Positions 21,772 to 28,706 of a stretch of DNA of 38,961 bases are shown in pieces; position 1 is the stretch's first letter; each line of letters starts with the position of its first letter. Origin of the DNA: a virus; the IMG/VR virus record IMGVR_UViG_3300013772_000025, positions 4,249 through 43,209 of that record, one strand, 5' to 3'. The notes under the pieces were generated by a model. That model did not search any database, was not told the origin of the DNA, and saw nothing but the letters and a program-made list of their open reading frames with translations. Position numbers and translations under genes: made by a program.

Positions 21772-22245
21772 ATGAGAGGACCTAATGATTACGTTGGACC
21801 CGGCGCGGTATTGGACGACTCGGCGGCGGCTTCAGGTGATGCGACTGGTGCGGCTGCTCAGGGCTCGGGCTCGACGGAGGCACCACCGCCACGTCGGACG
21901 CTGACCATCGAGGCGATCGCACGCACTTGCCACGAGGTTAACCGCGTCTATTGCGAGACGAATCACGACTACTCGCAATCGTCGTGGGACGAAGCAGCGG
22001 ATTGGCAGCGAGAAAGTGTCTTAAAAGGCGTCACAGCCGCACTTTCCGGCGTTTCTGACGAGGAATTGCACGCGCTTTGGTGCGATGAGAAGCATCAGGC
22101 GGGATGGGTCTACGGCGACGTGAAGGACGCTGAAGCCAAGACGCATCCGGCCCTCGTGCCCTACGCGGATCTGCCCGCGTTCCAGAAGGTGAAGGACACG
22201 CTGTTCAGGACGGTGGTGCTCTCGCTGGCTCCGTCGCTGCCATGA
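21772..22245 (+). CDS. RyR-domain protein
   Basis: 157 residues; the ATG has an ideal AAGGAG site seven bases upstream. Residues 1-43 are a disordered Gly/Ala/Pro-rich leader. Residues about 45-152 match the RyR domain (ryanodine-receptor repeat) known from phages: ARTCHEVNRVYCETN, WDEAADWQRESVLKGV, WVYGDVKDAEAKTHPALVPY, LPAFQKVKDTLFRTVVLSL. RyR-type domains have been linked in comparative genomics to nucleotide-signal systems. Next to an Acb2/Tad1-like gene, a role in binding or neutralising a host nucleotide signal is a reasonable hypothesis. A structural or DNA-related role cannot be excluded. Confidence 0.8.
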   Translation: MRGPNDYVGPGAVLDDSAAASGDATGAAAQGSGSTEAPPPRRTLTIEAIARTCHEVNRVYCETNHDYSQSSWDEAADWQRESVLKGVTAALSGVSDEELHALWCDEKHQAGWVYGDVKDAEAKTHPALVPYADLPAFQKVKDTLFRTVVLSLAPSLP

Positions 22246-22577
22246 GGCTACTCCTTGCCCTCGCGCTGGCGCTGCAGCGTATCTACTGGCCGACTCCGCT
22301 GGATTCCTTGGCGATTGGCCACACAGCTCATACCCACGTCACCGTAACCGGCACGGTCGCGTACGTTCGGAAGGAAGCCGACGGCGACACGCACATCAAA
22401 CTCGTGTCAGCGACTGGCCGGTTCGTCGTGGCTGAGTGCATCCCAGCGTTGCCCTGCAAGCTGCCGAGGGCGGGGGATACGGTCAGCGTCTCAGGCATCA
22501 GTCGGCGCGATTCGGAGCACCTTTGGTGGGAAGTTCACCCGGTTGAGGCGATTTGCAGAGGTCGCTGCATACCGTGA
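22242..22577 (+). CDS. Secreted OB-fold-like protein
   Basis: 111 residues, ATGA overlap with the RyR gene. Residues about 1-14 are a short signal-like hydrophobic stretch. The rest is beta-rich: VTVTGTVAYVRKEADGDTHI, KLVSATGRFVVAECIPALPC and VSVSGISRRDSEHLWWEVHP, typical of small periplasmic OB-like domains found in bacterial genomes. Four cysteines could form disulfides. An exported product from a temperate phage may alter the host surface or envelope. Exact function unknown. Confidence 0.6.
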   Translation: MRLLLALALALQRIYWPTPLDSLAIGHTAHTHVTVTGTVAYVRKEADGDTHIKLVSATGRFVVAECIPALPCKLPRAGDTVSVSGISRRDSEHLWWEVHPVEAICRGRCIP

Positions 22578-22596
22578 ACGCAACGTAAATACCGTA

Positions 22597-22627
22597 TTGA
22601 CAACGGGTTCTCCGTAACAAATACATT
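22597..22627 (+). promoter_or_regulatory. Candidate promoter before the packaging genes
   Basis: A perfect -35 box TTGACA (22597-22602) is followed by AATACA at a 17-base spacing or TACATT at 19 bases; both are weak -10 boxes. It precedes the small terminase gene by about 20 bases and follows a 70-base gap after the OB-like gene. Confidence 0.45.
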
Positions 22628-22647
22628 CGTGTGCTCGTCATCAATGC

Positions 22648-23217
22648 GTGAAGAAGAAGCCCTCCAGGCGGCGAAAACCGGCCAAGCCAAAGGCCGGTAA
22701 AAAGCCCGGCACGAATCTCGTCAAACAGCCACATGGCGGCGCGATCCATCAGGGTCCCGCCGGCCATGTGGTTCCGGGCCCCGGCCGCCCGCCCAGCGCG
22801 ATCAGAGCCGCCTTGGCGCGGTCTTTCGACGACCGCCGGCACATCTACGAGCAGGTCGCGGACGGACAGGCCACCGAGCGGATAGAGGTCGAGCTCGCCG
22901 AGGTCGCACCGCTCATCATCTGCGAAGTCTGCCAGTCGCCAATGACCATCAAGAAGGACACGCCGGTCGATCGCATGGTGATCACGGCATGGCGCTCACC
23001 GCGAACGCGCGACCGCCTTATGGCGATGGACTCGATGGGGAAGTTCGGCATTGGCGACAAGCCAGTCGAGTTCTCGGACATCAGACAGCACCCGGACGCT
23101 CAGCGCTTTATGAACTGCTATCATGCGGCACTGACCGACGAGCTGTCGGCGGAAGTAGCGACGCGCGTGATAAAGAAGGTGGACGAGCTGCTGCAGATCA
23201 CGCCGGCGGAATCGTGA
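22648..23217 (+). CDS. Putative small terminase subunit
   Basis: 189 residues, GTG start without an obvious ribosome site. The first 35 residues are very basic (KKKPSRRRKPAKPKAGKK), then GPGRPPSAIRAALARSFDDR, a style common in small terminase or related DNA-binding packaging proteins. A cysteine pair (CEVC) may bind a metal. The C-terminus is helical. It lies at the start of the packaging genes, two genes before the large subunit's neighbours. Identification is by position and N-terminal style and is moderate. Confidence 0.5.
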   Translation: MKKKPSRRRKPAKPKAGKKPGTNLVKQPHGGAIHQGPAGHVVPGPGRPPSAIRAALARSFDDRRHIYEQVADGQATERIEVELAEVAPLIICEVCQSPMTIKKDTPVDRMVITAWRSPRTRDRLMAMDSMGKFGIGDKPVEFSDIRQHPDAQRFMNCYHAALTDELSAEVATRVIKKVDELLQITPAES

Positions 23218-23633
23218 AGATCATAGCGTCGTGGCCCAACTACGGCTCTGGGCACATCGTCGCCGTTTGCGAAGATGGCAGCGTGTACAGCCTGCCGACG
23301 CTCGACTCAGGAATGCTGGTCGCAACAGAGTGGCTTCTCCTCGCGACGGCGATCGGTGGAAAGCAGAAGTCGGCAATCCAGCGCTTCGAGGATGCGCTTT
23401 CGCGCTACACGGAGAGGTCTACCGCCGAGCCGAAGATCCTGCTCCTCAGCCCACGCGACATCGACCGCATGGGACAGCTGATGAGGGAGGACGTGCGATT
23501 CCCGATGAGCGGGGGTTGGCACATGCGCTTCAACGGGATCGAGCTCGCACGCTGGCTGGGTGTTGAGGAAGGCACAGTCGTCGTCTGCGCTGCCGACTTT
23601 CAGGTTCTCGGCTCGTTCGCGTGGCCGAAATGA
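23214..23633 (+). CDS. Hypothetical protein between terminase genes
   Basis: 139 residues, GTG start overlapping the previous stop. Beta-like N-terminus (IIASWPNYGSGHIVAVCEDG), then helical segments and a closing beta part (VVVCAADFQVLGSFAWPK). No recognised domain. Couples by ATGA to the next gene. Confidence 0.65.
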   Translation: MKIIASWPNYGSGHIVAVCEDGSVYSLPTLDSGMLVATEWLLLATAIGGKQKSAIQRFEDALSRYTERSTAEPKILLLSPRDIDRMGQLMREDVRFPMSGGWHMRFNGIELARWLGVEEGTVVVCAADFQVLGSFAWPK

Positions 23634-23938
23634 ACCGCCGCGACTTTCTTCGCAACGCTGCCATCATTACAGCCGGCGCAATCGCTGCCGACCAGTTGGA
23701 GCTGCTCGAGCGCCTCGCACCGCGGCGATTGTACTGGCCAGGCTTCGACTTCGGGCAGAGTCCGCGGTACGTCGCAACCCTGTCGGATTGGGACCGCCTA
23801 CTGCGAACGGTCTACACCGAATACGACATCCCGGATCTGTTCCCGGTTCAGACTCCGCTCGCTCGGAGACTTATTCGCCCGATCGCTCTTGCCGGCGGCG
23901 GCTATCGCGAAGTCACCTACAACATCCGACTCGCATGA
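23630..23938 (+). CDS. Small protein with Tat-type signal sequence
   Basis: 102 residues from ATG 23630. The start MNRRDFLRNAAIITAGAIAA carries a twin-arginine pattern (RRDFL) followed by a hydrophobic core, the usual sign of export in folded form by the Tat system. The mature part (about 30-102) is not recognised; a segment around 55-85 faintly recalls the beginning of some phage capsid proteins. It sits between packaging genes and overlaps the large terminase start. Either it is exported to the envelope, or the Tat-like start is a chance resemblance. Confidence 0.55.
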   Translation: MNRRDFLRNAAIITAGAIAADQLELLERLAPRRLYWPGFDFGQSPRYVATLSDWDRLLRTVYTEYDIPDLFPVQTPLARRLIRPIALAGGGYREVTYNIRLA

Positions 23939-25554
23939 ACGCGTCCGGCGCTTTGCATCTCTGGCGGCACGCCTACAATCCGCCGTGCACCGATCCTCTC
24001 GCGCGGCTCATGGACCCCGCGTTCAAGGACGTGCTCTGGTTCTACGAGAAGTCGCGCACTGAGCCCGAGATCCCGGGGAAGCTGCACGCGAAGCAGCTCG
24101 AGCAGCTCAATGTCCCCGCGCACATCCGGCACCGCTGGCTCTTCTGGGGGAATCAGGTCGGCAAGACCGCGTTCGGTGCGATCGATCTCTGCCTCTTGGC
24201 GCTCGGTCGCCATCCCGTACAGAAGTGGCAGCCGCCGGTCCAGTGCTGGGCGTCGGCACTCACGTGGGACCTCTGGGAGAAGATTCTACTGCCCGAGCTG
24301 CTCACATGGCTACCGCCCGATCGCGTGATCGATGCGCCGAGCCCGCGGATGCATTCGACCAAGCGCGACATCTATATCTTGGCCGACAACGGCGAGACGT
24401 CGCTCATCACCGGTAAGGCCGCGCAGCAGGGCGCTGACCAGTACCAGTCGGCGCGCGTTCACCGCGTCTGGCTGGACGAAGAGCATCCGGAAGCCGTGTA
24501 CGACGAGATGCAGCCGCGGTTGCTCAGGTTCGGTGGTGACACGCTGGGCACGATGACGCCGCTCAAAGGCATGACGTGGGTTCACTCGCGCGTATACGAG
24601 CCCTGGTCGCAGGGCCGGCCGGAAGCGAAGGCGCATTTCTGTTCGCACGCCGGCCTGTCGGACAACCCGTCGATGAAGCCCGAGCAGATCGAAGAGCTGA
24701 CGATCGAGCTGCGCAACAACCCGTCGATGCTCAAAGCTCGTCTCTTCGGCTACTTCGTCAGGCCCGTCGGCGCGGTCTGGCCGTACACGGACGAGATGCT
24801 CGTCGACTACGAGCTCGAAGGACTCAAGCGCCGCATCCGCGAAGGCTGGCAACTGTTCGCCGGTCTGGATCTCGGCAAATGGCGCTGGGCGCTGTCGCTC
24901 TATCTGGCCGCACCGGAAGCTGCCGGCGGCGAAGTCACGCTGATCGACGAAGTGTTCTCGCAGAACGAGGACGTCGACACCCGCGCAGGAAAGTTGAAGG
25001 CGCTCTACGAAAAGTACGACGCGCCTGACTACGTCTCGACGCGCGCCGACTGTGCCGACCCCAACGCGGTGATCGAGCTCAATAACGCGCTCGAACGGTG
25101 TGGATCCAAGTGGAGCGTTCAAGCGGTCGAGATGAAGCACAAGATCATCGCCTCAGGCGTCGATCGCGTGGAGTCGCTGATGAACCGCGGGAAGTTCAGG
25201 GTGAGGCGCGGCATCGGGCAAGGTCAGGTGTGGTATCTGGGCATGCAGGCAGGGAAGCCAGGCAAGCCGGTCGAAGGGTCGCGCTGGACGTGGGAAGTCA
25301 ACAACTGGCAGTACCCCAAAGTCGACGATCGCGGGAAGGTAAAGATCCAAAAGGATGTGCCCGACGATACGACCGCCGACGGTGCCGACATGATGGACTC
25401 GACGCGCTACGCGATCATGAGCTGGTACATGCCCGACGAGCCCGAGAAGCCGAAAACTGGCAAGACGATCTATCAGCGACTCGCCGAAGAGCTGCAACAG
25501 CTCGACGAATCAGTACAACCCAAACCGGATTATGGGAGACCCTTACGCCAGTGA
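23935..25554 (+). CDS. terL: Large terminase subunit (ATPase and nuclease)
   Basis: 539 residues. ATG 23935 overlaps the preceding stop. Walker A is GNQVGKT at G72-T78 (K77); Walker B is VWLDEEHP with D181 and E182. The nuclease domain has acidic residues at D312 (FAGLDLGKW), D372/D375 (RADCADP) and D485/D488 (DGADMMDSTRYA), matching the RNase-H-like nuclease fold. The enzyme cuts concatemeric DNA and pumps it into the head. Length is in the usual range. A coiled-coil gene and other small unknown genes follow, then the portal. Confidence 0.95.
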   Translation: MNASGALHLWRHAYNPPCTDPLARLMDPAFKDVLWFYEKSRTEPEIPGKLHAKQLEQLNVPAHIRHRWLFWGNQVGKTAFGAIDLCLLALGRHPVQKWQPPVQCWASALTWDLWEKILLPELLTWLPPDRVIDAPSPRMHSTKRDIYILADNGETSLITGKAAQQGADQYQSARVHRVWLDEEHPEAVYDEMQPRLLRFGGDTLGTMTPLKGMTWVHSRVYEPWSQGRPEAKAHFCSHAGLSDNPSMKPEQIEELTIELRNNPSMLKARLFGYFVRPVGAVWPYTDEMLVDYELEGLKRRIREGWQLFAGLDLGKWRWALSLYLAAPEAAGGEVTLIDEVFSQNEDVDTRAGKLKALYEKYDAPDYVSTRADCADPNAVIELNNALERCGSKWSVQAVEMKHKIIASGVDRVESLMNRGKFRVRRGIGQGQVWYLGMQAGKPGKPVEGSRWTWEVNNWQYPKVDDRGKVKIQKDVPDDTTADGADMMDSTRYAIMSWYMPDEPEKPKTGKTIYQRLAEELQQLDESVQPKPDYGRPLRQ

Positions 25555-25862
25555 GATTCTTTACACAGCAGGACCAGCAGAAGCTCGACCTATTGGAGCA
25601 CCAGCGCGACACTGCGTTCGAGTCAGCGCAGCGCGTCATCGAAGCGAACCTTCGCCTGTCGGAGGACGCGACGCGGCTATCTGAAGCGAACCTGACGATG
25701 GCGGCAGAGATAGTTCGTCTCGCGCAGCGGCATGTGCCAGTAGTGCCAGAAGGCGAAGTCGAGCAGCCGAAGTCGCTCCGCGACAACGATCGCGTCGTGC
25801 TCGAAGATCCGGACCGGCAGATCAGGCCGCAGCCGCCCAGGCCGCAGAGGGTCGAGGAATGA
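25551..25862 (+). CDS. Coiled-coil protein, unknown function
   Basis: 103 residues, GTG start overlapping the terminase stop. Residues about 4-62 form a long charged helix with heptad-like spacing (LLEHQRDTAFESAQRVIEAN); the tail is Pro- and Glu-rich. May bridge packaging or head components. Confidence 0.6.
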   Translation: MRFFTQQDQQKLDLLEHQRDTAFESAQRVIEANLRLSEDATRLSEANLTMAAEIVRLAQRHVPVVPEGEVEQPKSLRDNDRVVLEDPDRQIRPQPPRPQRVEE

Positions 25863-26464
25863 ATCTCGACATCGACGAGCGGGTAATCCGCCGCGAGTAC
25901 GAGCGCCGGCGCGAGGAATGGCTGTACGAGGATCGCTACGAGCCGGAGCCTGAACCGCCGTTCACGGAAGAAGAACGGGCCGCGCTCTGGCGAGCGCACC
26001 GGCCGTACAACGCCGAGGTAGTCGATTGGATCGAGCGGCAGCCGGGTTATCGGCCCATCGAGTACGTCTGTTCGGCGTGCTACGAGGAATGGAAGAACGG
26101 CGGCTGTTCGACGATCCGCGCGCTGGCCGTTCTCGCGCGTCGAAATGCGCAGGTTCTTCAGCTCAACAAGCGCGTCCGCAACATGGCCGAGTTTCTAGCC
26201 GAGTATTTCGCGAAGCGCTTTGTCGGTCCGGGTCCGGGGAACATCGCGGAGTGCTGGCTCAAGGTCGACGGCTATATGCTCGCGCAGGGACGCATGGCCG
26301 TCGTCGATCAGATGCTCTTCAAGATGCGCGAGCAGTGGAAGGACTATCTCGAAAGGTTGTTTCCGCCCGATCCGATGGAGCAGCTTGCGAGGGACACCAA
26401 CCGCATTCTCGCTGACCAAGCACGTCGACAGCGACACGAAGAGCAGGGCGACGGTTCAGGATGA
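25859..26464 (+). CDS. Charged helical protein, unknown function
   Basis: 201 residues, ATGA overlap. Very acidic and basic N-terminus (VIRREYERRREEWLYEDRYE), a middle part with two Cys (CSACYEEW) and a helical C-terminus (about 100-190). No recognised domain. Lies between terminase and portal. Confidence 0.7.
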   Translation: MNLDIDERVIRREYERRREEWLYEDRYEPEPEPPFTEEERAALWRAHRPYNAEVVDWIERQPGYRPIEYVCSACYEEWKNGGCSTIRALAVLARRNAQVLQLNKRVRNMAEFLAEYFAKRFVGPGPGNIAECWLKVDGYMLAQGRMAVVDQMLFKMREQWKDYLERLFPPDPMEQLARDTNRILADQARRQRHEEQGDGSG

Positions 26465-26814
26465 CCGAGCCCGAGCAGCTGCCGGAGGGCGAGCGCCGCC
26501 ATTGGGTGTGCGAGGCGAATTACATCGCCTGCCGGCACGACCATCTGCTGCGCTTCGTCGACGCGGAATACGTTGTCGATCAGCGACGCGTCGACGGCCA
26601 CGTCTTTCTCGGCTGCCGGAAGTGTGAGCCCACGACCTACTTCTTCGGCGTCGTCACGTCCAGGCCGTCGCCGATGGTCACCTGCTACGCGATCACTAAA
26701 GCGCAGTTCCAGCACTGGAACGACCCGACAGCGAACCTCGACCTACTGCCGACCGGGGAGATGCTTCACCGATTCGGCTACAACCCCCGTTGGAGGCAAC
26801 CGAGAGGATCATGA
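26461..26814 (+). CDS. Small protein with possible zinc pair
   Basis: 117 residues. Cys and His residues (HWVCEANYIACRHDHL, then LGCRKCEPTTYFF) could bind zinc. Beta-rich. ATGA overlaps on both sides. Function unknown. Confidence 0.65.
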   Translation: MTEPEQLPEGERRHWVCEANYIACRHDHLLRFVDAEYVVDQRRVDGHVFLGCRKCEPTTYFFGVVTSRPSPMVTCYAITKAQFQHWNDPTANLDLLPTGEMLHRFGYNPRWRQPRGS

Positions 26815-27419
26815 AAGACCCACGATTCCCAGACAGTGAGCCGGGCGCTTCGGGCAGCCCGATCGATACCCCCGACAAGCTCATCATCTCGCCCGACGAA
26901 GCGAAGCGCCGCATCACTGGCAAGGGGCCGAGCGGTCCCGGCGGCAAGTACGCCGTTTCGCGCGCCGAGGCCGTGTCGATCGCCGTCCAGATCGGGCAGG
27001 AGGTCTACGACCAACTCCGGGGCGAGCACGCGCTGGCGATGGGCCAGCTCTCGGACGACCTGCAGAAGCACTTCGGCGAGATCCGGCGAATCACCGCAGC
27101 GAACATTCTGGACATCCAGCGCCGGAGCTTCAGCTACCGCATCCGCCGTGACTTCGACGTGGACTTGCAGCGAATGGCTGCAAAACTCCGCGACTGGTGG
27201 GATTGGATCGGTGCCTGGCTCGAGCTGCACGGCCTACGCGGTGCGCCCGCTCGGACTGCCGGAACCCTGCACGTTCCGGTTCCCGAAGGCATGGAGAACT
27301 ATGCGCTCGCGCCGGACCCCGAGCCGGAGAACGTCGGCGCACCCACCGAGCTGCCGGAATCGCCGGAAGTTGCACGCGCATTCACGCTGTCGTCGCACGA
27401 GCATGACAGTGGACCGTAA
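26811..27419 (+). CDS. Hypothetical helical protein
   Basis: 202 residues from ATG 26811. Disordered first 45 residues, helical centre (about 50-135, with AEAVSIAVQIGQEVYDQLRG), then a Pro-rich tail. No recognised domain. Confidence 0.65.
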   Translation: MKDPRFPDSEPGASGSPIDTPDKLIISPDEAKRRITGKGPSGPGGKYAVSRAEAVSIAVQIGQEVYDQLRGEHALAMGQLSDDLQKHFGEIRRITAANILDIQRRSFSYRIRRDFDVDLQRMAAKLRDWWDWIGAWLELHGLRGAPARTAGTLHVPVPEGMENYALAPDPEPENVGAPTELPESPEVARAFTLSSHEHDSGP

Positions 27420-27422
27420 CCC

Positions 27423-27647
27423 ATGACCAGCACCCGGACGACCGCTGTTACCTCGCAGATCATAAGCGACGGCGAATACGCTGGGCGCAGCCTCGGCTAC
27501 GTCTGGCCGACCAAGCTCCTGACGAAAGCGCAGCTCACGAACGCGCTCAGCCAGGCATTGGCCACGTCAGGACTGGCCGCGCGGATGGGCATTGCTGCCA
27601 ACAACGTCTGCGCTTCGATGAAGCGGGAAACCACGCGTGTTGTATAA
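27423..27647 (+). CDS. Small hypothetical protein
   Basis: 74 residues, ATG three bases after the preceding stop. Contains a helical part (KAQLTNALSQALATSGLAAR). Overlaps the next start by 11 bases. Function unknown. Confidence 0.55.
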   Translation: MTSTRTTAVTSQIISDGEYAGRSLGYVWPTKLLTKAQLTNALSQALATSGLAARMGIAANNVCASMKRETTRVV

Positions 27648-27861
27648 GCAGCCGTCGTTCACCGTACCGCTGGGTGGCCGAGATCCAGCCGACTGCCTGC
27701 ACGGCTGGGTGAGCAAAGGCACCGGCAAGTGCATTTTCTGTGGAACTCCGCTAGTGGTTATCACGGGTGACGGCTTGACGCCCGATGCTCAACCTTCACA
27801 TGATTCAGCCGATGACGTAACCAAACCCCTTCCCACGGAGACGCGATGCAACGATCAATAA
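27637..27861 (+). CDS. Small zinc-ribbon-like protein
   Basis: 74 residues, GTG start. CLHGW and CIFC (about 21 and 33) give a possible Cys/His metal site within 20 residues. The rest is polar. The last codons overlap the lipoprotein gene's start by 16 bases. Function unknown. Confidence 0.5.
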   Translation: MLYKQPSFTVPLGGRDPADCLHGWVSKGTGKCIFCGTPLVVITGDGLTPDAQPSHDSADDVTKPLPTETRCNDQ

Positions 27862-28235
27862 TCGTCGTACTGTTCGCGCTCCTGGCCGCTCTCCCTGCGT
27901 GCAGCGATGCGACCGCACCCATCACGATAGAAGGACTCGCGCCGTATAGCGACGCGCTTCTCGCCTACGAGTGGCAGCAGGTCGAGAGCTGCAGCGGACT
28001 CAAAGGCGACTTCTCGGCTGTCACGTTCTACACGGCGACCAAGATCGTTTATCAGGGCCAGACATATCGCGCAATTTGGCGTCGCGAAGACAACGCGATC
28101 ATCTTCAGCGAGAGCTTGGAACACGCGCCGGTGGCGATCCAGCATGAAGAGATGCACGCGCTGCTGCATGGCGGCGGTCACCCCGACCACTACTTCAAAG
28201 GTGTGTGCGGCGACCTCATGATTCTGAGCGGCTGA
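27846..28235 (+). CDS. Zincin-like lipoprotein
   Basis: 129 residues. Signal sequence with lipobox LPAC (Cys19), so it would be lipid-anchored in the envelope. The C-terminal part carries H100-E-E-M-H104 with H108 and H112 downstream, a zinc metallopeptidase-like pattern (HEEMHALLHGGGHPD), with Asp114 and a Cys nearby. Short beta strands precede it. Small lipoproteins of this shape are seen in environmental bacteria. In a temperate phage it could be a host-surface-modifying gene. Proteolytic activity is not proven; only the motif is seen. Confidence 0.6.
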   Translation: MQRSIIVVLFALLAALPACSDATAPITIEGLAPYSDALLAYEWQQVESCSGLKGDFSAVTFYTATKIVYQGQTYRAIWRREDNAIIFSESLEHAPVAIQHEEMHALLHGGGHPDHYFKGVCGDLMILSG

Positions 28236-28236
28236 A

Positions 28237-28506
28237 ATGGGACGTCGTCGGCACACACCGGGCCCGCAGAAAATCAATCCTGAACCTGCGCGCTGTGTCT
28301 GTCAGCCCGGACCGGACGCGCACCCCGAGCACTCGAAGCCAGGCCGGGTCGCGGCAAAGCATTGGGATCCACGCTGCCCGCATTGGGATCGCTCGGTCGT
28401 GGCGACCACCCGCAACATCGTCATCCTGGGGAGTCGTCTTGGCGGCAAAACCGAGGCAGATCGTATCGAGCGGTTGCGGCTGAATGTTGCAGATGATACG
28501 GGATAA
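28237..28506 (+). CDS. Small basic Cys/His protein, unknown function
   Basis: 89 residues, ATG a base after the lipoprotein stop. Contains CVCQPGPDAHPEH and WDPRCPHWD, possible metal-binding residues, and a basic C-terminal helix. The C-terminal coding overlaps the tRNA promoter candidate (28487-28515), which lowers confidence in the last part. Confidence 0.5.
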   Translation: MGRRRHTPGPQKINPEPARCVCQPGPDAHPEHSKPGRVAAKHWDPRCPHWDRSVVATTRNIVILGSRLGGKTEADRIERLRLNVADDTG

Positions 28507-28515
28507 CCGTATAAT
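28487..28515 (+). promoter_or_regulatory. Promoter candidate for the tRNA and head genes
   Basis: TTGCAG (28487), exactly 17 bases, then a perfect TATAAT (28510-28515). An inverted repeat ATACGG...CCGTAT (28496-28512) overlaps the -10 box and could be an operator. The start of transcription would be very close to the tRNA 5' end. Confidence 0.5.
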
Positions 28516-28519
28516 GAAC

Positions 28520-28593
28520 GGCGGGGTGGAGCAGCCTGGGAGCTCGTCAGACTCATAACCTGAAGGTCGCGGGTTCAAATCCCGCCCCCGCAA
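28520..28593 (+). tRNA. tRNA-Met (CAT), initiator-like
   Basis: Full cloverleaf: acceptor GGCGGGG (28520-28526) with CCCCGC, D-arm GAGC...GCTC with the AGCCTGGGA loop typical of initiator tRNA, anticodon loop CTCATAA with CAT at 28554-28556, T-arm GCGGG-TTCAAAT-CCCGC, discriminator A; CCA is not encoded. It closely resembles bacterial initiator tRNA. The 1-72 pair is a mismatch (G-A), an initiator feature, but the anticodon-stem GGG/CCC pairs are replaced (AGA against CCT, one A-C mismatch). Confidence 0.9.
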
Positions 28594-28647
28594 TTCCGCA
28601 GTAACGGCTCACAGCAGCCGACAATCGTAGTTCGTTTCGAGGCAACA

Positions 28648-28706
28648 GCCGAGTGATGGGGCCGGACACCACGTCCGAGATTCCCGCCGCTTGGCTTTTT
28701 CGTTTT
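28648..28706 (+). terminator. Intrinsic terminator after the tRNA
   Basis: AGCCGAG near 28647 pairs with CTTGGCT at 28690-28696, enclosing a smaller hairpin CGGAC-ACCAC-GTCCG, and is followed by TTTTTCGTTTTC. It sits just before the portal gene's ribosome site. Confidence 0.6.

Noticed and set aside
24310-25140. Minus-strand frame opposite the large terminase
   Set aside because: Shadow of the terminase, whose ATPase and nuclease motifs are on the + strand.
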